Shown: positions 33,831 to 44,181 of the stretch, piece by piece | How the letters are laid out: every line of letters starts with the position of its first letter | How positions within the stretch are numbered: the stretch's first letter is position 1 | Source: Crambe crambe | Taxonomy: Eukaryota > Porifera > Demospongiae > Poecilosclerida > Crambeidae | Length of the DNA: 64,000 nt | Assembly: GCA_963924555.1 (NCBI GenBank) | Contig: OZ004582.1 | Location: 992,001 to 1,056,000 of the forward strand | Direction: 5' to 3' | Position numbers and translations under genes: made by a program | The notes under the pieces: generated by a model | What the model saw: only the letters and a program-made list of their open reading frames with translations | Databases searched by the model: none | Told to the model about the DNA's origin: nothing

Positions 33831-34009
33831 TACTGCTAGATCATAAGAGAGCCTTATTACTACTTGCCATTTCTTGGTCATCTTCATTCGCCATAGAGCA
33901 GCAAACACAACACGTACTACACAACAACTATTTGGTACAAAAAAAGTACAAGCATGCCAACACCAAACCCTGATTGATGGCTCTGTACATAAGCCAGTCC
34001 AGAGAGTTA
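33831..34009. other. short unrecognised spacer
   Basis: Nothing supported. Confidence 0.4.
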
Positions 34010-34595
34010 CTAAGCAATACTAAGAAATACTAAGCTCTACTAAGGTTTATAAACTCTAAGGATTACTAAGGATTAAGCAAAACAGTAAGTACATCAATAG
34101 AGGGTTAACTTTAACTGGTAAGCCACTTACCAAATAGCAAAGCAGAGATGGCTCCTGGCAGAGACAGCTCCTGGCAGAGACAGCTCCTGGCAAGGGCTAA
34201 AAAATTACAAGGTTCATTAAGGTTCACTAGAACCTTTTGCCATTGTATAGGTTGAATAGCTTAGCTTAGCTGAATAGCTTACCAAAGCAAAGGCAAATGG
34301 TAGCACCAGGAAGACAAAGTACATCAATAGATGGTCGAGTATTAACTTTAACTGGTAAGCTAAGCTCTACTAAGATATACTGAGCTCTACTAAGGTTTAT
34401 AAACTCTACTAAGGATTAAGCAAAACAGTAAGTGCATCAATAGAGGGACGAGTATTAACTTTAACTTGTAAGCCACTTACCAAATAGCAAAGCAGAGATG
34501 GCTCCTGGCAAGGGCTAAATAATTACAAGGTTCATGGTTCACTAGAAGCTTTTGCCATTGTATAGGCTGAATAGCTTAGCTTAGCATATACATAG
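34010..34595 (+). repeat. tandem duplication with internal 18-bp repeats
   Basis: 34030-34290 and 34360-34590 share AAACTCTACTAAGGATTAAG, TTACCAAATAGCAAAGCAGA, CTTTTGCCATTGTATAGG and more. In the first copy GGCAGAGACAGCTCCT is repeated (18-bp units, three times). Confidence 0.8.
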
Positions 34596-35886
34596 TTATG
34601 CCCATGTATGAACTACACCAGGTTGGTCAGACATTGGTCAGAAACCCATGCTTAGAAATCTCATCAACTAGAGTATCAGAGAGTGCGGTAGCACTCTCTA
34701 AGTAGGGATGACAGGTCAAAGTCCATAGGACAGTATAAACTAAAAACTCTTCTTTCTCTTCTACCCTTACTCTACAGGTTCTCAGAAGGCTACAGTGAAT
34801 CTACAAAGAAGAGAGGAGAATGTTCAAAAGCCAAAAATTCATTCGCCAACATAAGAAAAAAACGAGTTCTAAAATTGACTTTTCGTTCTTTTTCTTTATA
34901 ATAATAATAAGGATAATAATAATAATAAGATCGACGTACCGACTTACTGGCTATAGTCATCAAAATTCTGCTTTGGCCATCTGTTACAGCGGCACCTAGA
35001 TACTTCACTATTCGATAGCACTCGGAACACAGCTGCTAATCTTTCTACGCCATTTTGAAGGGGGCGGGGCTTATGGGCGGAGCCACGTAAGCTTAAGTTT
35101 AGCTATAGCCAAGGTCTTCATTCATTATCTGATGATGTTCCAGTCACTCCTTGCTGAATAGTAGCATTATAGCCAGTACTTGGCTGTAGTGTAGTCAGCT
35201 CACTTCACCATGCCGTGTACATGTCATTTACATTGCTGTTGCTGTAAAGTTTTATATCAACAAAACTTAAATAGCCAAACAAATTCTTCAACCAGAGACA
35301 CTGTATGTACCTACAAAAGAGGTTTATGTAGAGCTGGCTTAGTATAGTACTGTACTGTAGCCTCCCTCATTCAACTTCAAGCACTAAGAAAAAGGATAGA
35401 AACAAGTGAGCGTAAAAAATTTCTTCAAATAAAAAGGTTAAGTAGGGATAGCCTAAAATCTAGCTGGGCTATCTATAATGTGCTGCAGCCTCGTATGAAA
35501 AATCTTCGCGATATTACCTCATAAAAGGGGTGGGGCAATTAATAGCAGTTCTCCTCATATAACACCTGCACAGGATGTGGCCATTTGATGGCATCCACTA
35601 TTATGATCACTACACCAAATGCATAAACTCCCCATACTCCTCCCTCAAGCAAGACATACGTACCATCTCAATAATTATTTCAGTGATCACATATGTAACA
35701 ATTAGCTAATGCTGTTCACTTTTTAAAATGTTCACTCCTTTCAGTACTCCATTACACTGCAGATGATCATCCTTCAAACTCTCCTCCCTCAACAGAATGA
35801 AATACTGATCATTAAATAAATTTAGTTCAATCAAGGAAGCCTTTAGTGTCTATCAATTTTCATAATCACAAAGAAAAAGAATGCAA
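34596..35886. other. no supported gene; remnant of foldback family at 35395-35520
   Basis: A 72-codon minus frame (34790-35008) has no motif. 35395-35470 shares AACAAGTGA..G..AAAAAATTTCTTC and AAGTAGGGATAG with the foldback at 35887-36281, a diverged copy. Confidence 0.45.
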
Positions 35887-36281
35887 ACAAGTGAATGCAA
35901 AAAATTTCTTCGAAATAAAAATGTGAAGTAGGGATGCTATTATAACTGCAGCTTCATTATGAAAACCAAGTACTGCAGCATCGAAGCAGTATGGCCCAAA
36001 AATCTAGCTGGAATATGTATTATAACTGCATGCAAGAGAGTGAACTTAGTGAAGTGACCCTTACCCATCATCAAGTACAAGATACTATTCCTACTTCACT
36101 CCCATGATCAAGGGCCAAGGGAGTGAAGTAGGAATAGTATCTCGTAAATACATATTCCAGCTAGATTTTTGGGCCATACTGCTTCGATGCTGCAGTACTT
36201 GGTTTTCATAATGAAGCTGCAGTTATAATAGCATCCCTACTTCACATTTTTATTTCGAAGAATTTTTTTGCATTCACTTGT
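35887..36281. mobile_element. nested foldback (inverted-repeat) element
   Basis: Arms of about 134 bp at 35887-36020 and 36148-36281 are near-perfect reverse complements (left CAAGTGAATGCAAAAAA, right TTTTTTTGCATTCACTTG). The central 127 bp contain a second palindrome (GATACTATTCCTACTTCACT and complement, 36080-36142). Non-coding. Fragments recur at 22905-23022 and 35395-35520. Confidence 0.85.
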
Positions 36282-36874
36282 ATAAGCTAGCCATGCAGTT
36301 CTGGCTTCAGGTCACTGGTGAGTTGGTTCTTGGACTGTGCAGCACAATCCATGGGATGTGTTCATTGCAAGATCCTTCTTGTAATAGACGATCTCACGTG
36401 ACCCTGGTTATGAGGTTATAGGGTTTGGGACAAGCTAAAACTCATTCCACAATGCAAAGACAGTGAGGGAATGTGATCTTCCAATTGATAGAAATGAGGG
36501 GAAAATGCTGCAAACTGCCGAACAATACTGCTCATTGATTCTAATGGCAATATATGGCTGACAGCATACTTTAAGTCTACATAATGGCAGCCATCTTTGT
36601 TTGCAGGAGGGTTGGCTCCCATTAATCAATAGGTCATGAAGTACCTATCTGCAAAATTTGGTGCTTTTGTCCAGCTGGCAACAGTAAAAATATCATTGTT
36701 AAGCCAGCTGACTATTGGTTGAGATTAATCCCCACCAGGCCATCTCAACTTGATGGTATTGTATGATATACTGTACTGTACTTTACATTCCCTATTCCAT
36801 TCCATATTCCACTCAGTTTGCTTCAGTTTCTCGTAGTTTGCTTCTTGGCAAACTTTGGCAAACTCCAGCAAACA
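36282..36874. other. no recognisable gene
   Basis: Two overlapping minus frames of 64-68 codons at 36416-36629 have no recognised motif. Confidence 0.4.
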
Positions 36875-36876
36875 TA

Positions 36877-37180
36877 CAGTGGACCCTCGCTAATAGCTTG
36901 AGACCAGAGCCTGTTCAGATCTAAAGCCAGCTGCTGATGCATAGGGTATGGTAGCTGTACCTTGATTTCTTCTTAGTATGCAGTGCTGTGGGCTCTCTTC
37001 CTTCGTAGCAGCCTCCTGGGACACAAATCATAGCTAGAAATCAATTTCTAGAGCTTATCTGGTACACCCATGCGCCGAATATGACCCTTGAACCCAAATT
37101 GTAATTATTTTTTCCTTGGTCTTGGTGTTCGGATTTGCGAGGTTTCGGATGAACGGGATCCGGATTAGTGAGGGTCCACG
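36877..37180. mobile_element. pogo/Tigger-type MITE with TA duplication
   Basis: Left end CAGTGGACCCTCGCTAAT; right end ATTAGTGAGGGTCCACG. These form imperfect inverted repeats, flanked by TA on each side (36875-36876 and 37181-37182). 304 bp, no ORF. TA targets and CAGT-type ends are typical of pogo elements, for which transposase fragments exist at 2728-3189 and 17397-18090. Confidence 0.8.
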
Positions 37181-37182
37181 TA

Positions 37183-37775
37183 CAAGTTATGACTATGAAA
37201 CTTGCTGACTAAGTTTGCTTTAATTTGCCTTACCCCAAATTTTGAATAAGTTCATCTTAAGCTTCAGAGAGAGCGGTTGATGTGGAGTTGATGCGAGTAA
37301 CGAATTCTGTGCTGATCTGTGCAAGTTTTCCTATTTTATGGGCACAAAATTAATGTTAGTACAAGCACACTAAACTCTCAAACCACCAGACATGGGTTCC
37401 AAAGGTCTAGTTCAGCATTTCGATCTTCAGCATTTGCCCGTGACTCTGCGCCATCTCTGCCACCTGTTCGTGTCTGCCACTCTGCTCCTGTATGCCGTGA
37501 CCATACTCTATGGTCACTGAATAGCCCTAGGGCTAATGATCCCCCCCTGGTGACCTGGTGGACTCTGTAACTAGAGAGGTCTGTCCATCAACTTCTGATT
37601 GTACCAACCACCTTTTCCAGAGATTAGCCATCCTTCTCTGGAAAGGGAATGCCACCCTTGGGGCTAGGGCTTAGCTGTAATTTGTTATACAGTCCTTTTC
37701 AGGTTGGTTAAGTAAAGAGTTATTCAAGTGTTTATTTAAAAATTTATTGGACTTTTTTACTTAGTGTGTCATATT
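37183..37775. other. no recognisable gene
   Basis: An 83-codon plus frame at 37319-37570 is Ser/Arg-rich without a motif. Confidence 0.35.
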
Positions 37776-37779
37776 TTTA

Positions 37780-38529
37780 CCGCAGAGTTTCAATTGACCA
37801 GGAGAAGGTTAAAGACCTGTGGGTACACTGCGATTATGTGAGTTGCTATTATGAGCTATGATATGCTTTTACTTTACTATTTAGTCACCAGGAGAAGCAC
37901 AAAAGCGAAGGTGAGTGTTTTCATGCATGATTATTCACATTGACTACATGGTTTCTTTATGTTCATAGTGCACAAAAGCGAAGGTGAGTGTTTTCATGCA
38001 TGATTGTTCACATTGACTACATGGTTTCTTTTACTTCAAGTGAAATTAATTTGTTTAATCCCCCCCCCCCCCCCCCCCCCCCCTACCTGGCTTGTGTATC
38101 GGATCAGGATCAGGAAAATTTACCTCTGCCAGCGAAGGTAAATCTTTGCTATGTTTTCCTATAATTAACAGTTCTCTACCACTCTCTGCCCACACATTAT
38201 TTTGTGTTTAACTCTCTTTCCTTTGAACTTACAGCAAAAGAGCACAAGGGAAGAAGTAAACCTTTGAGTGAGCTCACTTGCTTTGTGGAACTTACAGGAA
38301 GAAAATGGAAGATTAAAGAAAGAAATTGCAACATTAAAGGTACTATGTCATCTGGCTTTGGTCTGGTCACATTATTTACTTGCCACTTGTTACAGCGGAA
38401 AATAATAGAACTTGAAGTAAGTAGCTAGTTTTGTCTGTCATGGACTCCTACCTGGTTCATTATTCATTGACTATTGCAGGAAGAAAATGATTCTGCTTCC
38501 TCCTCCTCCTCCTCCTCCAAGAGAGCAAA
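37780..38529 (+). CDS. mini-exon gene encoding a coiled coil (partial)
   Basis: A chain of very short exons with GT-AG boundaries in phase 0: VSIDQEKVKDLWVHCDY (ends 37838), a 26-bp exon, then a duplicated 15-bp exon (CTKAK), DQENLPLPAK, QKSTREE, EENGRLKKEIATLK, RKIIELE, EENDSASSSSSSSKRAK. The last pieces give leucine/isoleucine at heptad positions (L-x3-I-x2-L-x3-I-x2-L), a leucine-zipper-like coil. The 26-bp exon does not join in the same phase, so that part is uncertain. Neither start nor end of the gene is found. It may belong to the same family as 31203-31760. Confidence 0.5.
38045..38085. repeat. poly(C) tract in an intron
   Basis: About 25 C between two mini-exons. Confidence 0.8.
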
Positions 38530-38539
38530 AGTATGTCTA

Positions 38540-40290
38540 TTTTTGTACTGTAACCTTTCCATCTAATGGCCTCTTCATCTCATCCATCTTGCATGAGAAA
38601 TTCGGTTTTTCGATAGAGTATAGTGACAAATGCCTGGTTACCATCTCGTCCTGCTCGTCCAAGTTCTTGAACCCAAGAAAGCATGCTCTCTGGAACACCA
38701 CTTCTGATCCATACCAAATGCTCTTGTGGCCACAATGAGTTGTACCTCTCCAGATTTTCACTTCAGATACGATTCATGTCTGCATCATGGTATCAATTCC
38801 TACTTCACCAAGTGGGCCTATATCAGCAATAAAATCAGTGCACACTATAGAAGAAGCATCACTAATGATTTCTGCTACTCTTTTAGCAAATTGCATAGGC
38901 TGAGAAACGGAATTATTTAACTCTTCAACATTAAGAGTTTTTTTTTGCAGTTCATTGAAGTTTTCTTAATAACTGGGTTTCTAAGCACTGACTCAATACT
39001 CTCTTGCACATCAGGAGTTACAGTAGCCATAATGGGGATAGACGGGAAATCCGATTTCAGTGTTACCAAGTTATCAAAGGCACCACGAAAATCTTTCCAT
39101 TCAGTGTGATAATTTATCAGATCGTACTAATGACTGCAATTTTAATAGACTTGTAGGCTTTGCCATCCACTCAGGTGTAACAAAAATAAGCATCTCTTTG
39201 CTATCAGGCTGCAATGCCCTATTCTCAACAGATTTATCCATCTGAGCTGAACCAAGATAGACTGATGGTATACCACTACTATTAAGCTTATGGACCTGAT
39301 CTTGCATCAGACTGATTGTTGGTGTTATAATCACAGCCTTTTTGTTTTGATACACCGGGGGAAATTGAAAACACAGATTTTTTCCACTTCCTGTTGGGTA
39401 AATAACAAGAGTATCTTTGCCTTCAAGACATGCATCAATAATTTCTTTCTGAAATAAGTAAGTCCAAATTTTTCAGCCAAGGTAGCAATAAGCATAGAGG
39501 AATCGTCCATAGCCGAAGAATTAAGATATCATCAAACTGACTCTCATCAAGACTTGAGTCTGCAGTACTCTTCTTGGATTTAATGATCTGCCATATATAA
39601 TTTTATTAAAGAATAATCATTATAATAATGAATAAAGCTGTGGAGTTCTTATCATCCTGCATTTTGATTTGCATGCAGTTACCTGTGTCTCATGATCTTT
39701 CCTCTTCAGATGCTTATGCCACTGTTCATTGCAAGCTTTGCATCTGGCATATATATCTTGCAATGTTGCTCAGCAGAATCACCACAGGATATGCACTCGT
39801 CCATAAGTTCCCCTTCTGAATCTGCATGCATGCAATGGTGGAAAATGCTAACAAACGATGCTTGGAGATGATCATATAGCTATAGATTTAGAGAATAAGC
39901 ATCTTAGGTATACTGCAGGTGTGTATAGCATACCTGTCTCTGAGCCTGATCCTCCACTACCTCCAGCTCCACCACGACCTTTGATGAAGAGGTGAATGGT
40001 ACATCCATTCTTTAAATTGAATTTGTCTAATTGAATATCAGGTCTCAAGTATTGTTTTCCACTTATTAGCCAATTGGAATGCCAGTAGCTTTTGCTACTT
40101 CCTCAAACAATGCACTGGTGGGTGTATAAGTATTGTATTCCATGGAGAGAGATTGAGTTTCTCCAGATGGACATTTAAGGATAAAATGGAATGTACAATC
40201 CTTTCTTAGTGGACATGAATCATTTTCATTAGCTGACATTATTGATAGCAACATGTTCAAGCCTCTGATATGATGCTATAAGATGTGCAA
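38540..40290 (-). pseudogene. RecQ-like helicase gene with ubiquitin-like N-terminus, degraded
   Basis: From 40290 leftward: a ubiquitin-like region (CTFHFILKCPSGETQSLSM; ALFEEVAKATGIPIG; after a frameshift QLDKFNLKNGCTIHLFIKGR and a Gly-rich run); a Cys/His module near 39655-39790 (CISCGDSAEQHC, frameshift, RCKACNEQWHKHLKRK); then FGLTYFRKEIIDACLEGKDT, Walker A in VIYPTGSGKN, AVIITPTISLMQDQVHKLN and GIPSVYLGSAQ. The sequence jumps from RSDKLSH to TEWKDFRGAFDNL, so the DEAH box is deleted. Further left GEVQLIVATRAFGM is helicase motif V, then motif VI is frameshifted. Stops around 38900 confirm decay. RecQ helicases unwind DNA. The Ubl-helicase combination is known to me only loosely. Confidence 0.75.
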
Positions 40291-40474
40291 AAAATTATTC
40301 ATTAAGACTGTAGCTATAGCTATACCTTATGAAGCTGATCTCTTCAAGAAACTTCATGCATTTTCTGTGGCATAATGTGAATGATGATTATGATAATTAT
40401 ACATGTATATGTACCACAAAACAGCTATCTACAGGCATAAGTTACAATAAGTAGCTACTTGTGGTCAATTATAG

Positions 40475-40783
40475 CTATATAGCTAGTGTGTCAGATGACC
40501 TGAATCGAAATCCATATTTCTCCTGAAGAATACAATGGATTGGTTTTCCAAGATCAGTCATATCCCTAATTAATCTTACTTCCAGCACGAGTCCAACAAG
40601 AACACTTGATATGCCAGAGTATTCTCTCTGTAAGAGAAGAGAGGGGCAAGTAGGGGCAAATAGCAAGTTTGCTCTGCCATCACATCCTACAGTAGCTTGG
40701 GGGAATGCTTCTAAAGAAGCAGGTACAAGACCATAGTTGCCCCCAAGCAGTAAAATCAAAAAGAACACCTTCAGTACATTCAT
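40475..40783 (-). CDS. small hypothetical protein with signal-peptide-like start, or exon remnant
   Basis: A 102-codon frame starts MNVLKVFFLILLLGG, which looks like a signal peptide. But the same stretch contains possible splice sites (GT after MNVLK, AG before AGAGAATAC), so it might be intron-exon sequence. No domain. Confidence 0.25.
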   Translation of the reverse strand: MNVLKVFFLILLLGGNYGLVPASLEAFPQATVGCDGRANLLFAPTCPSLLLQREYSGISSVLVGLVLEVRLIRDMTDLGKPIHCILQEKYGFRFRSSDTLAI

Positions 40784-40979
40784 CTTCTTCGTTCGTTGAA
40801 ACTACCCCCAAAATTCCCACGTGTATCAGCCCCACCCCCGGCCTTCCTGTGCACATTAGAGCCTGGTATATGCGCAGTCATTCATTTTATATTTAGAGAG
40901 TTACTCTCCAGTAGCCACTAATCATGGAGCATCGTTATTATTAGCAGTAAAAATATGATGATGATGATAAAAATAACAG

Positions 40980-41290
40980 CAGCAATGCTTTATAACACCT
41001 ATAAAGACCTTGGAATCATTATATCATCCGATCTGTCATTCAACGAGCACTACAGGTACATCACAGCTCAAGCCTTTCGTGTGTTAGGTCTTCTTAGAAG
41101 AACTTTTTCAGAATCTATGAACATTCGTGAGAAAAAAGTATTGTATATAAGTCTGGTACGTTCACAGCTGCTTTTTGTTCGGTTTAGTGGAGACCTCATC
41201 TAGTTAAAGATATAGAAATGCTGGAACGTGTGCAGAGACATGCTACCAAATACATACTCAATAAGAGTCGCCTGTTGGCACTGAATATGC
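40980..41290 (+). pseudogene. LINE (jockey/CR1-type) reverse transcriptase C-terminal fragment
   Basis: KDLGIIISSDLSFNEHYRYI, QAFRVLGLLRRTF, VLYISLVRSQLLF and LERVQRHATKYILN, in two frames, are the standard C-terminal part of jockey/CR1/RTE-type RT (LGxxxxxxLxxxxH ... VRxxLEY ... LExVQRxATK). The rest is missing. Confidence 0.85.
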
Positions 41291-41374
41291 ACTGTAGGCA
41301 GAAGTCACTTAAAATTTCCCCTAGCGTAACTGTAGGGAAAATTCCTATTTTTACACTGATTTCTGTAGGACCGT

Positions 41375-41830
41375 ACAAACCATATCTGCACTTGAAGATC
41401 TATATCTATATTCCTAGTTGAGAAACATTGTTTTCTAGAAGAGGAGTTGATTAAGGACCCATGGCCATTACTCTCCAAAAAGGTGCATTCTGTTCCAATG
41501 GTCACCAGTACCCTCTATGCTATAATAATTATCTGTATTTGATGATCTATATCTCTATTCCTAGTTGAGGAGCATTGTTTTCTAGAAGAGGAGTTGATTA
41601 AGGACCTATGGCCATTACTCTCCAAAAAGATAAGGTGCGTTCTGTTCCAATGGTCACCAGTACCCTCTATGCTAGTACAAACCATATCTGCACTTGATGA
41701 TCTATATCTCTATTCGTAGTGAGCATTGTTTTGGTTGATTAAGGACCCATGACTATTATTTTAAGGTATGCTTAGTCATCAGTATCAGTACAAATCATCT
41801 GCACTTCATGATCTATCTTTCTAGTTGAGG
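41375..41830 (+). repeat. tandem array, units of about 145-160 bp
   Basis: GATCTATATCTCTATTCCTA recurs at about 41397, 41544, 41700 and 41809 with TTCTAGAAGAGGAGTTGATT and GTTCCAATGGTCACCAGTAC in the first two units. Unit length shrinks in the later, more decayed copies. It follows the LINE fragment. Confidence 0.75.
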
Positions 41831-41989
41831 AACTCATGGCTGTTTTTACAACTGAGCAGTGATATGAGTGAATTCTTTGTCGCCTGAGCTGATTGAAAAA
41901 CTTCTGCCACTTCTGTGAAACTGGATGCTGATTACTTGCTAGCAAGCAAATTCTATGACTTCATATTAATTCATCATGAAATTTAAGGA

Positions 41990-42240
41990 GTGATGTTTCA
42001 AGTAATGGGGTGGAAATGTGTATGGTATTCTGAACTCCGGCTGGTAGCATCCAACATTCAGCATAAATGTAGCATTCAGCAAGTAGTGGGGTGGAAACGT
42101 GTATGGTAGTCTGGTGCCCTGAACTCCGGTTGGTAGCATCCGACGTTCAGCATGAATAGTCTGGTGCCCTGAACTCTGGTTGGTAGCATCCAACATTCAG
42201 CATGAAATGTAGGATTCAGCAAGTAATGGGGTGGAAACAT
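41990..42240 (+). repeat. tandem array, units of about 80-90 bp
   Basis: AATGGGGTGGAAA and GAACTCCGG.TGGTAGCATC recur three times, with TTCAGCATGAA between. Partly rearranged. Confidence 0.75.
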
Positions 42241-42244
42241 TTAT

Positions 42245-42365
42245 GGTTTCGTTGTAACCACGTTCGGCACGGCACTTGGGGCATGACTTGGTCAGGGCAT
42301 CTTCTCTACTATACCAGGCATTGACACAGTCAGAGCAGCCAAGGACGGTCTTACAACATTTCGTT
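42245..42365 (-). pseudogene. RING finger fragment
   Basis: Minus frame CCKTVLGCSDCVNAWYS and CPKCRAERGYNET gives C-x6-C-x2-C ... C-P-x-C, the second half of a RING finger, an E3-ligase type zinc module. Such RING domains occur in repeat-encoded proteins of invertebrates. The first zinc site and any other domain are missing. Confidence 0.5.
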
Positions 42366-42569
42366 ATTGAATTTTGCTAAACTTCTCTGATACTGAAATT
42401 GAACCATCCAGTAACATCCTAGACCAGTCTGACCATTTATCATGTCAACCCTAACAAAAGTTCAACTGATTTTCCATGCCATAACTGGCTCTAATATACA
42501 TTGCTTATGAAATTTAAAGTTGCATCCAGTGGTAAAATATTTAGCTACAGTTAGCTAGCTATAGCGGTC

Positions 42570-42806
42570 GTGCAACAGTTTGAGGCCCTAGGAGGACACA
42601 TTACCAACTTTACATCATTTGGTGAAGATCCTCTAAGAAGCCATCCTAATTTAGTGGCTGAAAGAGAAGCAAATTTTCATGAACAATATCCAGACTTCAC
42701 GGAGTTTTTTCATACCATTGTTAATGGTGACTCTTCTTTACTTTGTCAAGGAATTATATTTTTAATAGACTTGAGTAAACGTTTACAAAATTCCATGTCA
42801 TCATAA
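42570..42806 (+). CDS. unrecognised ORF with FGEDPL motif
   Basis: A 78-codon frame: TNFTSFGEDPLRSHPNLVAE, DFTEFFHTIVNGD, IIFLIDLSK. It shares F-G-x-D-P-L-x(2)-H and F-x(3)-V-N spacing with 6735-7230. Lies just left of the inverted repeat of the large element at 42945. No known family. Confidence 0.4.
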   Translation: MQQFEALGGHITNFTSFGEDPLRSHPNLVAEREANFHEQYPDFTEFFHTIVNGDSSLLCQGIIFLIDLSKRLQNSMSS

Positions 42807-42944
42807 TATTTTATCTGTTCCATAAAAGTATTACCACAAGTATTTTGCTTAATTAACTTGTCTGTTACATTGCATGATTTCGTTATTACAACACTTCAAC
42901 TTCAGCTTCAATGAGTGTATAGCTACAAGCATTTAATTAAATGG

Positions 42945-43165
42945 CTTGCTTTACTCCAGAAAGAAGGCAACCTTGCTCCATACTATGATCACATCACATT
43001 ATGTAGTGATTTTTTTCACTAGTCAAGCAGATATGTGTAACTATCGTGCTTTTCGTGATAGAAGTATGAAACTTGGTAACATGCTAGAGCATACCATAAG
43101 AAAATTTTGTGGCTATAGGGACATTTGAGATTTCGTCCTTTACAAAAATGGCGGCCAATTTTCCG
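42945..43165. repeat. left terminal inverted repeat of the CXC-tailed element
   Basis: Shares, in reverse orientation with 47300-47530, AGCAGATATGTG, TCGTGCTTTT..TGATAGAAG, ATGAAACTTGGTA, GGCTATAGGGACATT and AAAATGG.GGCCAAT. By eye about 70 percent identical over the core 150 bp. Marks the end of the element carrying 43255-47052. Confidence 0.7.
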
Positions 43166-43254
43166 AAATAGCTGATATCGGTTTAATAAATTCATGTGAA
43201 ATGTGTTTTAGAGGTGTTTTCATCCTCCAAAAAGTGCATGAATGATTAAAAAAA

Positions 43255-44181
43255 TTAGTCGTTGCAATATCCTCCACAGTTACAAAGAGCAGTGCATTGA
43301 AGCGCTGCTTTTTGGCATTTGCAGCGCCCCCTGTATTCTTTTTTGCACCCACAGCGAATCAGCTCTCTGCATGCTTGTGTAGCTTCTGGCAGAGTTGTCC
43401 AAAATGCTTCCCATCCCTGATCTTGGTCCTTCTTTTTCCACCCCCAGTCTCCTGGAGAGGGAAGTTCTGGGGCTGCAATCATCAATTGGGCCCAGCAGTG
43501 ACCAGCCTGGTAGGCTGCCCTTTTGATGTGCTGAATAAGTGCAGCTTGTGTAGGTGGTAGTCGATCAATTGTTCTCCCTTTCTTTGTGAAGAGTTCTTTT
43601 CTGGCCTCATTCACACACTCAAGACTGCTTGTGCGGTCATATAGCAGAACTACAAACCGTTCCAGAAGAGGTAGCCATTGTTCTATGCACTGTACACTTG
43701 GTGTACCAGCTAATGCACAAAATGCAGGAGTGACTGAATCGTACAATTTCCAGGTGTTCCATGAAGATCTTTTGCTCTTTCCACCAAAAAAAGACACCGT
43801 GTCACATCCCGTCAGTGCATGAAAGAAAGGCAAGGCAATACACCTTTGAGGACCCACAGCATTCTTCAGGGATGAAAGTTGCAGTTGCTTGCTTGACTTC
43901 CGCTGAACTGGAGGTCGGCTAAAGAGATGAAGATTGTTTCTTTTGATAGGGTCAGCAATTGCCTTGGTCTGCTTCACTAATCTTTCTTCAACATAGGCTT
44001 CATATTGGTCAATGCCAAGTTGTTCAATCTCTTTAATTGCATCACTCACAGCTACATGTACAATGTTTCGGCTGTCCAGCACCAGAAGATCTTCACTATC
44101 TTCAAGGAATGGATTTCCCATTTCTTCAAAAACTTCAGTTAGCGATTGAACATCTCGTGCAAATGTGCTGCTTTTGTTCAT
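43255..44181 (-). pseudogene. CXC-tailed element protein, C-terminal part (ALTGCD motif and CXC domain)
   Basis: A 308-codon open frame. First third: VAVSDAIKEIEQLGIDQYEA, FSRPPVQRKSSKQLQLSSLK. It then runs into RCIALPFFHALTGCDTVSFF, GGKSKRSSWNTW, LLERFVVLLYDRTS, TQAALIQHIKRAAYQAG, PSPGDWGW. It ends in CGCKKEYRGRCKCQKAALQC and CNCGGYC, a CXC (tesmin-like) zinc domain. LTGCD followed by a G-K-x-K segment resembles the helix-two-turn-helix of FEN1/XPG nucleases, so a PIN-like nuclease is an inference. In family members I recall, about 250 residues, including acidic motifs, stand between SSLKN and the GCD motif; here they are deleted. The family is multi-copy in sponges, cnidarians and molluscs and has no name known to me. 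Confidence 0.65.
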
